Shown: positions 35,851-48,185, counted from the stretch's first letter. The stretch: DNA of 64,000 nucleotides from Actinomucor elegans (GCA_026027325.1 JAMSLZ010000002.1:124001-188000), one strand, 5' to 3'. The notes: generated by a model from the sequence alone, not told the origin. Program-made: numbers and translations.

Positions 35851-36977
35851 ATCATGAAGGCGAGAACTGATTTTACGTTCATTGCAGCAATGGGTGATAC
35901 GAAGTCCAAGTGCATCATCGCAAATGCGAGCTCTGCTTTAACTGGAAATCCAATAACCAGATGGATCGATGAACGAAGCTACACGTTCACTCGCCTCATG
36001 TTTTTTTTTGGTGAGTGCGAAAAGAATAATGATCCACTGTAAATACCATGAACAATCCCCGTAATAATCTGTCATCTTTTCACGGTAGCTTGAAAACATA
36101 TCGCTGGGGGGGGGGACTCACTGTCTGTCTTTCTTCCTGGTTGTTGCTGGTGCGAATGCTTTCTCTGCACGCAGCTATGAGGAAAAGGAAGATCGATCGA
36201 GTCACTTTGAGTTTTGTTGACGTCTTGTCCAGTCCCTTTTGGACTATTCAAAGGTTGTAGAAATGAGTTCTGATTCTAAGGCATCCACCTTGAGACTTCG
36301 TTCAACCCCTAATTATAAGATTGTTTCTCTGGGTAACTTGCCTACTGGAGAGTATCGACGTTTAAGATGGAAAATTTACCATAAGCGGACTCAACATTCT
36401 TGTTTTTGCAAAGACTGCTTCAGCGCCCATCTCCCTAAATTACCTTAAAGCATAAATGTTAATAATATTTTGACTTTCTTCTTTCGTTTGATAGTATTTA
36501 CGTTTGAATTCATTGACATTTGCTGTACCAGTAACTGATTGAAGAATGTACCGGTTTCGATACAGTAATTATTTTTTAAAATCCGACTTTACAAGAAGCT
36601 CTCTCAAACAACTAAAACATAACCGATCCGCTCTCGAACTAATTAAGGAGAATAATGGGATATTGAACTATATGCTGACTCAATTTGGAATTATTACAGT
36701 CAGTAGTTTATGAGTTATACCGAAACCAACACAGTCGGAGTACATAGCACCCATTAATAGTAAACAAGAAAGTCACATTTTTACTCTTTAGAAGCTTATT
36801 CAACTTGTCTCATCTCATTGGCTGAAACGCCACCCTCCTTAAAATAGTGTGCATATCAGTTTTTCGCACCAGCAGGTGCACGTAGTAGCAGAAGTAACAG
36901 TGGTAGTTAGTAGTAGTAGTAGTAATACCAAAGACTTTTTTCTTTCTTTTTTTTTATATATAATCTAACCGTAACAA

Positions 36978-39348
36978 ATGGAAGTTGATCCACTAGTCCA
37001 ACAGCAAAATCCTGTCTCATCTACTGAGACAAGCACTACAATGGATTCCAACTACTCGACAATGGATAACACCGTGTCATCATCCAATGTCACTGCTGCT
37101 AGTACCGTACCCGAAAGCAATCTCGGTAACAATAGCGAACCAACCACGACGCGAACCAGTGAAGAACAAGAACTGTACCCTATTGCTGTATTAGTTGATG
37201 AGCTCAAAAATGAAGATGTTCAATTACGTCTCAACGCTATTCGAAATCTGGGAACTATCGCCATGGCCTTAGGTCCTCAAAGAACACGAGATGAATTGAT
37301 ACCGTTCCTTAATGGTAAATAATCATAAACGCGTATGCTTGTGGGAAAAGGACTAAATATTATGGGTTACCATTTAGAAACTATTGATGATGAAGATGAA
37401 GTACTTTTGGCCGTAGCCGAAGAACTGGCCAACTTTTCTGAATATGTTGGTGGTCCTGAATTTGCTCATTATTTATTGAATCCTTTAGAAAATTTGGCTA
37501 CTGTAGAAGAAGTACTTGTCCGAGATAAGGTAGGATGATGTACGTGTCAAAAAGGGGACGGTGGACACTAAAACAAATTGTTCGATAGGCTGTGGAATCA
37601 ATGAACAAGATCGTAAAACTGCTCAATGCTTCACAAATCACCCACTACTTTTTGCCTTTATTGAAGCGTTTGACTACTGCAGATTGGTTCACTGGTCGTA
37701 TTTCTGCGTGTGGTTTATATGCAGCTGGGTACTCAAAATGTACTGCCGAGCAGCAAGGTGAATTGAGAACTGCATTTGCCCAGCTTATTCAAGATGATAC
37801 ACCCATGGTCAAAAGAGCTGCTGCTAAAGCGCTTGCTGTAAAGTAGACTTGATTCTGGGTAGATGAAACAAAAACTAACTGAAATTTTCAAATAGGACTT
37901 TTCTAAAGAATTGACCCAACAGCAACTCATCAACCATATTTTACCATTGTTCCTTCGATTGACAAATGATGATCAGGATTCTGTTAGATTATTGACAGTA
38001 GAAGACTTGGTCCAGATCGCCAAGATGTTCAATCAAGATGAATGTAGACAATATTTATTAACTACACTCAAGTCTTTGGGTCAAGATCGATCATGGAGAG
38101 TGAGACATATGGTGGCAACCCATTTCACTGAGGTATGGACGATACAAACGCTTGTATTAGACTACTTATACTCTGTAATAGCTTTGCGCTGCATTGGGTG
38201 AATCAATTACAAACGAAGAGATGGTAACATTGTTTGTTAGCCTTATCAAAGATAGTGAAGGTGAAGTTAAGATTTTAACCATTGGACAAGCACCAGGTAT
38301 GCCATAACAGTAGCTTCACCAATTAGAGGCTGACCTTTTATTAAGCATTCTCCAAGTTAATTGATCAAACTGTTGTGATTGAAAAGATCCTGCCTTGCAT
38401 TAAAGAACTTGTTGTTGATACTAATCAACATGTTCGTGCTGCTGTAGCAACCAATATTAGTGGATTCGCACCTATTCTAGGCAAAGATTTGTAATGTTCT
38501 ACTATGAAATATTTCCTATTGTTACTAATTCTTGTATATAGAACCATTGAATACCTTTTACCTTTATTCCTTCAATTATTGAAAGATGATTTTCCTGATG
38601 TTAGACTTAATATTATCTCCAAGCTTGAGCATGTCAATCAAGGTAACATTCACTTTTTTCTAGTTCATAAATCAAGTCACTCATCTAGCATATTGTTGCA
38701 GTCATTGGTGTAGAACGTCTTTCTCAATCGCTTTTACCTGCTATTGTTGAATTAGCAGAAGATAAGCAATGGAGAGTAAGACTGGCTATTATAGAATACA
38801 TTCCTTTATTAGCATCGCAGTTGGGTGTAGGTTTCTTTGATGAAAAGTTACTTCGTTTGTGTTTGTCTTGGTTGGGCGATGCCGTCTTTTCTATCCGTGA
38901 CGCAGCCACCACCAACCTCAAGAAACTCGTAGAGATCTTTGGCTATGACTGGGCAAAGAACACGGTTCTTCCTCAAGTAATGCAAATGGCTCAAAACGAG
39001 AACTATCTCTATAGAATGACTACTTTGTTTACATTATCAGTAAGTATAGCGTTTTCGTTTAAAACCAGCTGTCTAACCATTCATTAGACAATGGCAGTTT
39101 CGCTTACACCTGATATCATTAAAGATAAAGTGCTTCCTACTGTAATTGAACTTGTGGATGACCCTATTCCCAATGTTCGATTTAACGTAGCTAAATCATT
39201 AGAAGTCCTTGTGCCTATCTTGAGACAAGATCCTTCTACAAAAGAACTTGTTTCTACAAAAGTCGTTGAAGTTCTGAAGAAACTCGCTGGAGATTCGGAT
39301 GTCGATGTAAGATTTTTTGCAGAAAAAGCACTAGTATTAGGTAAATAA
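36978..39348 (+). CDS. PP2A scaffold (A) regulatory subunit, HEAT-repeat protein
   Basis: Nine exons, 36978..37314, 37378..37529, 37589..37837, 37896..38132, 38182..38296, 38346..38490, 38542..38642, 38702..39039 and 39088..39348, give 644 residues. After a ~60-residue Ser/Thr/Asn-rich N-terminus unique to this protein, HEAT repeats run to the end. They begin [20 protein letters not shown] and include [47 protein letters not shown] and [15 protein letters not shown]. These are near-invariant PP2A-A blocks. The protein bridges the catalytic C subunit and a B-type subunit. The core matches the usual ~590-residue length (yeast Tpd3, S. pombe Paa1). The N-terminal extension is probably disordered. 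Splice phase is consistent throughout. Confidence 0.95.
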
Positions 39349-39781
39349 CATCTAGCTGTTGTATGGTCTGCCATATGCAATATTAATCTTCTTTTTTATT
39401 ATAACAATAGCACAAAGTAATTAATAGTCATATCGCTACAGTTTAATAAATATCTCTATACTATTCTTTCTAAAGTATTTATGTTTTGAAAGTGCAATTA
39501 TATCGTCAAAATATCAAGCAAGCAAATAGTTGTGTTTCATAATTCAAGCTAGTTTAAAATACAAATGATCCGTAAATCCGATTATTGTATGTATTTGTTT
39601 GCATTAGATACAACATCGCCTTTTGATATTTCAACTGAGTTGATGGAATTCATGAAACCCCACTGTCCAACCACAATTAAAAGATCGTGGTATAAGCGAA
39701 AAAGCGAGTTTTATGCGCGTTTCAGTCACCAACCTGGCTTGCTCGACGTTCTCCTTTATTCCAACTTGAATCAGCGTAACA
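39349..39781. other. Intergenic region with an upstream open frame
   Basis: A 90-codon frame from 39565 to 39837 begins before, and overlaps by 56 bases, the next gene in another frame. Its middle has balanced protein-like composition (MEFMKPHCPTTIKRSWYKRK). It is either a long uORF or a separated N-terminal piece of the next protein; I cannot decide. Confidence 0.35.
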
Positions 39782-41116
39782 ATGGCGCCTCTGGAAAGAT
39801 CGCGACAGATGCAAGCAATCATTGCTGCTTATGTTGATCGAAAATTGGAAGCAGACCAACCTGTCACTTTAATCGATTTTGTCAGTACTGAAAGGAAGAC
39901 AATAAAGGAATTCCGCGATCACAACATGCATTTCCAGTCTTTTATTCGTAAACAACTGGTGCGCTTTGCTCGAGCCCGTGGCGCCACGATTGCCGTTTCA
40001 GAACCTTTTAAATGGAGCCCGATTCTCGACGGTACTCCCACTACGACAGTTGCATCTCAAGCTATTATATCCCCCGTCACGATGCCTGCTGGAGGTAAAA
40101 CTACACCTGCGACTCGAAGTAGCGCGATAGCTACCTATATGATCAAAAGAAACTTGTCTTTTTTTATGTTGGAGGGTGTAGATATGCAAAATGCTTTTTA
40201 CGAATACAAAAAAGCCTGTTTAGAACTACTGAATGAAGGAAAGCCCAACTACACCAAGCAAGAAGTGCTTGCAGTCAATAATATCTTGTTTCTGGATAAA
40301 CCTATCAATATAACCTCTTTATTGAAGCGTCATTTCTCTTCTGACGTACTGCATTCGGCACGTCAACGTCAACATTCGATTTATAAAAATATCGATGTCC
40401 ACTTTCCTTTTGATAAAAAGATTGCTATCGAGGATATTCTGGATGATTTCAGTAAAGAGCTGGATCTAACAACAGCTAGAAAACAACTTAATGAAATTAA
40501 CGACGATGTGGAGGATGAGGATGTTTTTCGTATTATCAACTTTGTATCTGAACTTTTATATCAGGCCGCACCAGATGATAAAGGTAGTATAGCTTTGGAG
40601 CCTGCCTTTGTTCACGCGGTCATGATAGCCATCTTTAAGCTGGATATTCATCACAGACCTCAGATCCTCAATCAACCCTCCAAGAACTTTTCTTGGGAGC
40701 CTTGCTATATGGTCATTCGTCCAGATCAAGAAGAGTCTGGCACAACAAGCGAAATCTGCTGTTATGGAGAGATTGGATCAAAGCTGCGTCTACAAGATGA
40801 CAAGGACCTTGTTAAGGTGGCGCTGTTCACTAAAGCTCTAGTTGAAACCAAGAGTTTTAATCATTTCATTTCATTTACCACTCACAATGACAAGATCTTT
40901 TTCTATCTGCTCCAAAACTTGGATGAAGGGCTTAACACGTTCACTGAAATCGAACAATTCCAAATACCTTCTACTGTATCTGGAATCAATGGCGTTGTGA
41001 CAATTCTCAATAAGCTTCTTCGATTATGCAAGCTATTTCGTGAATGCAAATCAAGAGCCATTCAAGTGAAAGTCTCTTCTTCCATGTCACACGAAATGAT
41101 TGATAGCCTTCTTTAA
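39782..41116 (+). CDS. Uncharacterised 444-residue protein
   Basis: Single-exon frame with good coding character. I do not recognise the family. It is mainly helical and charged, with no signal peptide, no obvious membrane segment and no catalytic motif. Notable blocks are FRDHNMHFQSFIRKQLVRFA, a Pro/Thr-rich linker at about residues 85-115, NAFYEYKKACLELLNEGKP and a C-terminal half containing ICCYGEIGSKLRLQDDKDLV and FNHFISFTTHNDKIFFYLL. The latter half has the alternating beta/alpha look of nuclease-like or sensor folds, but this is only an impression. The start at 39782 is the first ATG of the frame. It may belong to a lineage-specific multigene family. Confidence 0.65.
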   Translation: MAPLERSRQMQAIIAAYVDRKLEADQPVTLIDFVSTERKTIKEFRDHNMHFQSFIRKQLVRFARARGATIAVSEPFKWSPILDGTPTTTVASQAIISPVTMPAGGKTTPATRSSAIATYMIKRNLSFFMLEGVDMQNAFYEYKKACLELLNEGKPNYTKQEVLAVNNILFLDKPINITSLLKRHFSSDVLHSARQRQHSIYKNIDVHFPFDKKIAIEDILDDFSKELDLTTARKQLNEINDDVEDEDVFRIINFVSELLYQAAPDDKGSIALEPAFVHAVMIAIFKLDIHHRPQILNQPSKNFSWEPCYMVIRPDQEESGTTSEICCYGEIGSKLRLQDDKDLVKVALFTKALVETKSFNHFISFTTHNDKIFFYLLQNLDEGLNTFTEIEQFQIPSTVSGINGVVTILNKLLRLCKLFRECKSRAIQVKVSSSMSHEMIDSLL

Positions 41117-42611
41117 ACATAATACGCTCCTATACAATTAATATTACTGTCAATAAAAATGTCCAAGATGACAAAAAATTTGCAGAAATCTGAGCAGACA
41201 TATAGAAATGGTACTGACGGATCTGCATATTCTCGTACTAAAGTCACCATATCTTATTTACCTGTACATGTAAAAACGACCGAAATGATTCTTACGTACA
41301 TAGAAGAACAAATTGTTTTTTTTCTGATAAACCCATTTTTCATAATGAAGAGTATATAATCCGCTGTCAATCATTATTGTATTATAGTATAATCGTAGTC
41401 ATTTAGTTAAGCGATAGTTTTGATAGATGCTGTAATTCATTTAAGATGTGTGTTAACTATTAGATACAACATTTGACCAGGGTCATACAAGCGATCTATT
41501 GTTGATTAGCACTAGTATGCTATAAGACATGTACGCTACTGTAAGATTAACTACTGATGCGTATACAATATTAATTATTCTGCTATTAGACAATGGTTCT
41601 TGTTATATCAGATACAATAAGGACCGTATAAAATAACCAGACTAATAAAACAAATTTATTTATTAAACTATTGAACATGATGGGTCATTTATACAAAATT
41701 GAAGTTCGAATTTAGCATGATATTACATATGATGAGTCAGTCAAAACCTGTGTTCATGGAGTTAGCAAAGATTTATGGTAACCCGCTCTAGTACTACTTG
41801 TTCGGTGTAAGATAGTTCGTGAAGGTTAACTATACTAAGCATCAATCTCCATATATATATATATATCTTGACCGATGAACTGCCAAAGCATGGACTGAGT
41901 ATAAGCATTGTCGAACATCGACCGGATTGGTAACGGACATTGATGCAACATGTTATGTTGTTATTTACAACAACTCTAGTACAATCAGCATCTGACAGCT
42001 TCACGAGGTAACTAGTATATAATCTTTAAAAATAAGTATGTATCTAGATAGCACCACACGATGTCAAGGTGTGAGCGCTATACATACTTAAGATCTCATC
42101 TAATCTGGCATTTAATTATAGTATAGCTAGGATACCTAGAGCTGCGCAATATTTAGAACTTGATCTTTTTTTAAGCCAATAAACAAACTTCACAATCAGC
42201 GTAATCGAATAATTATATTTCCTTTTAGTAGTACATAGAGTACAACTTATATATGTTCCATTATATACCTCTCAGTACCTCTTTTTTTTTTTTGTATTAA
42301 ATAGTATTTTTTTATTTATTACATAGAATCATTTCTAACCTATCATTGTCAATAGACTATACTATAGGTAGCAGTGCTATTCACCCAAAAAAAAGATGAC
42401 AAGGTCATAATACATACGTAGTTATAGGACCATATCCCTTGAAATATAGTTTCAATTATCATTTTACACCTGTACAAATTATTTGAATTGACAGTGTCAA
42501 CATTGCTACAGATATCTATTTATCATTAGACCTTATATAGGTATAAGAGGTATATCATTCACTTAATAAATGGGCTTTCCAAATGTACTATTCCATTGTA
42601 GTAACTCTAAT

Positions 42612-42690
42612 TCTGATAGATTGAGCCAATCACCTTGAACAACCCCAAGACATACGACATTACAGTGAGGCTAGTTGAGAGATCTATTAT
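42612..42690 (-). repeat. Dispersed ~70-bp repeat, copy
   Basis: Read on the minus strand it starts ATAGATCTCTCAACTAGCCT, matching the family's start, followed by CACTGTAATGTCG. The rest is more diverged. Confidence 0.5.
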
Positions 42691-44705
42691 AAATCATTTG
42701 GTCTAGTTTGCCTTGAAAAAGACATGCATACTGCGATTATGTATTGCTAAGATATAATGTTCATATGCTGCTTCGACCAAGCAATAACTCTAATGGATTT
42801 AATGCTTCACTATAAATATTCAATAGTTATCAAATACGGTATTGTGCCAGAATCCGTCGAGTAATGTAGAGATGTTCAACATGAACCGTAATTACTGATT
42901 TCAGAAAAATCCTAAGCGTAAACCCTTAAGCGAAGATCACATTTTTTTGTGGAACACACCGATATTGTTTTAGAAACATACCTAATCATTCATTGTACTA
43001 TAAGTTCAATGTATTTGAAAGCTCACTTTGCTACAGATTACTATTCTTGACGTATTGATTTAAGTTGTCAAATAACAGACTCAAAAGACGTATGTTTGAT
43101 CGCAAAATCAACTTGAATACGATGGTAAGTCAAGAATTTTATACAGCATAAGTTGTAGAAAGTATATTTACAGACTTTTACATATAGTGAACAATTTTGC
43201 TTACTACAATATACTTCAAAAGTGCCTTATAAGAGCATAGCTTCCTGTCAATGGTCCTAATTCCCGTGCCATGCTTAAATGCTTCTAGTTTGACTACATT
43301 GGGCTTTATACAACATCCAAATCATTATTATACACTTGGTACTTGGCATAATGATGCTAAATTATAGCATACCTCTAAAATGTCTTTAAATAACATCAAA
43401 AATTGATGAAAAGGTGTCCCACTAGAGAATATCCTTAGGTTTTTATTGACTTATGGTGATTTGGCAATTAGGTTTCCTACCAACATGTTTTGAAATTTTA
43501 ATTTGAGTTTTAATTACATTTTCTGAACAAAATCTCTGTGAACCTACATGCTACATTTATGATACTAATATAATTTGATATCTTATTGAACTTATTGAAT
43601 TATTTGCAGTAAAATTCATTATTCTGGGTATTTTTCAAATGTAGCCATAACTCGGGTATTTTATATACATTCATGTTGAAGATCAACTTGTCTAGAAAAG
43701 CTTTCGTATGCAACTTTCTTACGAAACCATTTCTTGTCTACACAAATGTTGAGATTCAAATATGTAGGTAAGTCATTGGATTTCATGAAAGGAACACATG
43801 CAGTTCTGAGAACAAATGTGTATTGTAGTACATACTGTAAGAAAATGAATCAGAAAACACGTTTCATTGATTTTAAAAGTAGGTAATTGAATACATTACC
43901 TAAACAGCTATTTTACAGTTAAAACTGTGTTGCAGGAAAGCATTATAGCAATTACAGTGGTTTCAAGATGTCTTATAGACAAGCATTTCTTGATAGATAC
44001 AGTTGTTCAGTTTCAATGTAATTAAACGCATTTAAAACCAGCGCTGAGCAATAATAAAAAAGAAAGGACAGAAAATGAAAAGGAACGTTCAGCAGTACAG
44101 GTATGGGACCTTTATAATTACAAGGATCGTAATCATAGAACTATTGCCTTTCATAGTCATGTCAATCAATTTAATGGAAACTTTAAATATACATATAATT
44201 CTAAAATGTAATGTATTACTGACAATTGATCTATTATGTAGGTAGCAATGGTCAATGCATGCACCCTCCCGAATTGTTCTGTAACATCATTTTTAAATAC
44301 CAAGTATGATTGTGCAGGTTCGTCAATCTACAAAAAGTAGAGTTTTCGTAGTGGAGTTGTACTACGATGTCTCTGGATTTTCAAGCATTTTCTGTAAAAT
44401 AAAATGTTATTCTAATCTGATTCTGCACGTTTAGAATATTACTAAGTTTTAAAGTGTCACTACACTTATGCAGTAATCAGATAACGTATATAAAGAGTAT
44501 GTTTTTTATTTGAAATTTTTATTTTTTATTTGCAATACATTATATACTTTTTGTTACATAACTGTCAGCTTTAAGAACCCTTGTGGAGTTCTTTTGCTTC
44601 CCAAAGTATAGATTTAGTCATACAATAGCAATGCAGCAGGGGAAGGTAACAGTTACACCAGCTAGATACATATAATAGCAAACAGTTATTATTGTTTGCG
44701 CTTTT

Positions 44706-44744
44706 TTTTCTCTCTCTCTCTCTCTCTTTCTCTCTTTCTTTTTA
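44706..44744 (+). repeat. CT microsatellite in 5' leader
   Basis: TCTCTCTC tract passing into TTTC units, ending two bases before the next start codon. Pyrimidine-rich leaders of this kind are common at fungal start sites. Confidence 0.8.
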
Positions 44745-44746
44745 CC

Positions 44747-45269
44747 ATGCATCAAATGAAACTCTTTTTCTCTTTATTTTTGCTATTCACTTCGACTGTA
44801 TTTGCGTATTTGGGAGAAAACTATGCTCCATTCACTATTTCACTGACAAAAAGCACTGGCGCAACTAGCGATCCTATCGTTCTGAGACGTGGAGACAGTA
44901 TACAGATCAGATGGTAAATTGATGACATGCCAAATGATTTGCATGCACTAATTTGCTCACAGGATGCTTACTCCAAATGTACGTCTACCACTGTATGGCT
45001 ATGCCTCTGCCACTGGTTCAAAAACGGAAGGTTTGTCCAGTATACTGTATACACAGATCGATAGTTAATCTGTTTTTTTTTTTGCAGTTGGTTTACTTGC
45101 ACCTGACTCTTCAAGAACACAAAGTTATGTTTATTTAATTGATACAGATGTTTCCCTTTTGGATAGTAGCTATACATGGACTGTTGGGCAAGATGTTCGT
45201 CGTGGCCTATATCAAATCGGCATGGGCATATTTTATCACGAAAAATCGCCTTATATCCTTATAGTGTAA
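44747..45269 (+). CDS. Small secreted protein, Kre9/KNH-like cell-surface type
   Basis: Three exons, 44747..44913, 44963..45030 and 45088..45269, give 138 residues. The first ~22 residues are a clear signal peptide (KLFFSLFLLFTSTVFA). The mature part starts with a beta-sandwich-like pattern (APFTISLTKSTG, PIVLRRGDSIQIRWM). It also carries YVYLIDTDVSLLDSSYTWTV and DVRRGLYQIGMGIFYHEKSP, resembling the short Ser/Thr-type, GPI- or wall-associated fungal proteins. The function is unknown. An alternative ending is possible: a GT-AG intron from 45267 to 45360 would skip the stop and add about 16 residues ending NGWCKDR. Either end is plausible. Confidence 0.62.
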
Positions 45270-45836
45270 TTCTGTTGTTTCACCTATTTAATGTACATAC
45301 ACTCTCTCTTATTGATTTCTTGGTTGAATAAACTAATAAATAACTCTGTAATCTTTTAGATTAAATGAAGCCATCATGACGTCAAATGGCTGGTGTAAAG
45401 ACAGATGAAACGTCATTGAAGCACACTGATGAGAAGGCTCGCGCGTATCACTACTTAATTAAAATCCTCGGATCTAAGATAAAATCCTCGGCCAGTTTTT
45501 ACACACTAGAAACGCTAATTCAATTAATGTGGATTTCAATGAGAAAGCTTAACCTGTTTGTAAACACCAAAAGGGCGTCTTACAAGTTCATTGCTTACAC
45601 GCAAAGAGGAACTAAGCGCGTTCAATGTCAAAAGTGCCTTTATTGAACTCATTTCAATATGAACTCTTTTGTTTTTGTATTTATGATAACTTTATCAATA
45701 AGAACCTTTGCTATTTCCTGATATTGAACAAACAAATATGATTACCATGGCAAACATGTACTCAAAGGGCGCATATATATAGCTCCCAAGTAGAGATACT
45801 CTTTTTTTTTTCTTCCAGGGATCATTAATCATCATC
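45270..45836. other. Intergenic DNA
   Basis: Holds the possible alternative last exon of the preceding gene (45361-45408). It also contains an 86-codon frame at 45386-45646 of unknown meaning, and a TATATATA box at about 45773-45780 upstream of the protease. Confidence 0.4.
45773..45780 (+). promoter_or_regulatory. Putative TATA box of the aspartic protease gene
   Basis: TATATATA flanked by GC-richer sequence, about 57 bp before the start codon. Motif only. Confidence 0.4.
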
Positions 45837-47258
45837 ATGGTAGCATCTAATATGCTTATATCAAATGCTCTGCTATTACTAGCAGTAGTAGCTCATTGCC
45901 AACCAGTTTCAAGAAAAAGACATTTTAAAGTAGCACTTCAAAAGGACTATACACCCGTAGTAAACCATACAGACAGTACACCTATTGTCTCATTCATAGC
46001 TAAAAAACAAAAGCAAACAGCGTACAACCATGGAAGCGGTAAGCTATTAGGCTTTTAACTATAGAAGCTTCTTTTTTTTCATCTCATATTTTATAGGCTA
46101 CTATGGAGAAATTAGCATTGGAACACCACCTCAAACATTCAATGTCATATTTGATACAGGCAGCTCAGATCTATGGGTCGTATCTTCTCAATGTCAAACT
46201 GATATTTGCTCTAGTCACAAAAAGTTTGACTACCATGCTTCTGAATCTTACGAAAATCAAGAATGGGATACGGATGCGATGACGGAAGAACAAGACGAAG
46301 AAGTGAATTCAAGTATTCAAGTCACCTACGGTACAGGTAGTATGCACGGACATTTGGGTAAAGACACAGTAAGATTAGCGGATGGCCAGATAACGATTGA
46401 AGACCAAATCATTGCTGATGCAGTGACCATTTCTCGCGAGTTTACCGCGTCTCCATTTCATGGTATCTTTGGCCTTGGTCTTAAGGGACTTAGTAGCTCT
46501 CAGCAACATGATCCGCCTTTTAATTCCATGGTCCAACAAGGCTTGGTGGAAGAGCCCATCTTTGCCATCTATTCCCAACATAACGCGGGCGAAATTGATT
46601 TTGGAGGTATTGATACCAGTCGTTTTGAAGGCGATCTCAACTATGTGGATGTTATTGATTCAAGTTATTGGATGATGAACATGGAAAAGATAGAGTTTGG
46701 ATCTCAAGTGTTTGAAGAGAGAAAGGCCATTATTGACAGTGGTAATATAGAGCTTAAAAACTACAACAGTGACGTACTGATCCAATATTGTTTTTTATAT
46801 AGGCTCTACCTTGATTATTATGCCCCATGAAGATGCAAACGCATATCATAGTCACATTGAAGATGCTGTTAGTAATGGTGATGGCACTTGGTCTTTTCCT
46901 TGCAAGAGGGTCAATGATCTTAGTTCTTTAGTGCTTTACACTGGACATACTACATTAACAATTCCACCTGAAAAACTCTTTTTGGCGCCTGCCAGCACAA
47001 GCTTTACAAACTGTTTATCAGGTGTTTCAGGTCAAGATTCGGATGAAGAAGAAAATAATCAGAATACTTGGATATTAGGCGATGTTTTTCTAAAGAACTT
47101 TTATACAGTAAGTCTAAGCTATAATAATGACTATGATACAATTCAACTAATAATATAATCTATAGGTTTTTGATATGGGACAGAATCGATTAGGTTTTGC
47201 TACAGCAGTAGAGGATGATACAATGGTAGATCCAGTATATGAACAAGTGATAGCTTAG
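45837..47258 (+). CDS. Secreted pepsin-like aspartic protease (A1)
   Basis: Four exons, 45837..46038, 46097..46741, 46803..47107 and 47166..47258, give 414 residues. A signal peptide (LLLLAVVAHC) and a ~45-residue basic propeptide precede the mature enzyme, which starts near GYYGEISIGTPPQTF. The first catalytic motif is FDTGSSDLWVV, the flap is VTYGTGSMHGHLG, and the second catalytic motif is AIIDSGSTLI, with Ser where Thr is commonest. GLGLKGLSS and TWILGDVFLKNFYTVFD are also typical. Such enzymes act outside the cell or in the vacuole at acid pH. The third exon lies between a donor just after DSG and the ILGD block. The stop overlaps that of RBFA on the other strand. Confidence 0.93.
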
Positions 47259-47954
47259 TTTTGCACTGAATAAACTTGTTCTTCAGCAGATATCTTGTTA
47301 AATATATCTTCTAATTCCTTTGCTTGCGTGTCAGGTACAAATTTGATAGACAAAGGTCGCTTAAGATGAGCATGTGTTCGAATCATTGAGTTTAACAAAT
47401 GGGTATAATCTTGCAAGGCTCGATGAACATTACCTCGTTCCTTTTTGATGGTTGAGCTGGGCTCATATAAAACTTGACATTTTCTCAAGTTTCTCGAAAC
47501 TTTGACACCTCGGATCTGAAGGTGATTTAGTGTGACCCATTGTGAAGGCATTACTTCTGTAGAGTACATGGTTGAAATAGCTCTTTGTAGACGTTCGGCT
47601 AGACGCTCTTGAGCCACAGTTGGTGCAGAATCAAATTCGTTGTAATGAATTGGTCTTGCTGGAGTGGTGTAGATTTGCTCTAGAGATGCATTCTGTCAAT
47701 AGAAATCAGTCAATACTAGACACAATTCAATATATAATCCTCCTTACTGAATTGCCATTATCATGCCTCTTTTTTTCTCGCTTGGTTTTAAAGAATCTCA
47801 ATGCTGGACCGGGAATCATAGTGTCATCCAAGATCTGTTGATTTTGAGGAGTATATCGAGGGATCTTGGGCCCTTTTCCTGAACTTGACATTCCCCGGAT
47901 AGCCGTCATAAAGACATTGCTTCTAGTTACAGTGGCATGTCGAATAAACTGCAT
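47255..47954 (-). CDS. Mitochondrial ribosome-binding factor A (RBFA)
   Basis: Two exons, 47954..47748 and 47692..47255, give 214 residues. The first ~35 are basic and hydroxylated (MQFIRHATVTRSNVFMTAIR), a likely mitochondrial presequence. The RbfA domain shows RLAERLQRAISTMY, VTLNHLQIRGVKVSRNLRKC and VHRALQDYTHLLNSMI, then the LKRPLSIKFVPD strand. RbfA binds the small ribosomal subunit during maturation of its rRNA. The start at 47954 was preferred over an upstream in-frame ATG (48050) because it gives a conventional presequence. Its stop (47255-47257) overlaps the protease stop by two bases, and it is head-to-head with eL24. Confidence 0.85.
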
Positions 47955-48185
47955 AATATGTGTTCTTTTTATCAAGGGTAGAGTGATATAGTAGCTGGCA
48001 ATTGAAAAGAAAAAAAGTGAAAGAAAGCGGGACTCGCATCGGGTATTCAATTATGATCGGGCCATCCATTGTTTGGTAGTCCCGGACAAATTTTTTCTCC
48101 AGCTCCACCTCGAGAAAGAATCAAGGCAACCAAATAGATTTGATAGTGTAATACCCTCTCTTTCGCCATACATCCATAAATCAAG
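47955..48185. promoter_or_regulatory. Shared promoter region of RBFA and eL24
   Basis: Only 231 bp separate the two divergent start codons, one for mitochondrial ribosome assembly and one for a cytosolic ribosomal protein. Both core promoters must lie here. No factor-binding site is confidently recognised. Confidence 0.5.

Larger units (their letters stand above)
33763..36977. other. Gene-poor stretch with transposase relic and trinucleotide tracts
   Basis: About 3.2 kb. It holds AGT-rich microsatellites at about 33992-34040 and 36902-36926, the broken transposase at 35152-35850, a G9 run at 36105-36113, and otherwise AT-rich DNA. Frames between 36048 and 36448 on the plus strand look partly protein-like but have no recognisable family and are broken. 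Confidence 0.5.
41117..44746. other. 3.6-kb gene-free AT-rich stretch
   Basis: No credible frame on either strand; the longest stretches are under 80 codons and lack family character. It contains one dispersed-repeat copy (42612-42690), AT microsatellites near 41851 and a CT microsatellite at its end. No RNA gene was recognised. Confidence 0.5.

Noticed and set aside
45386..45646. 86-codon frame between the small secreted protein and the protease
   Set aside because: No recognisable domain, and its start overlaps the possible last exon of the preceding gene in another frame.
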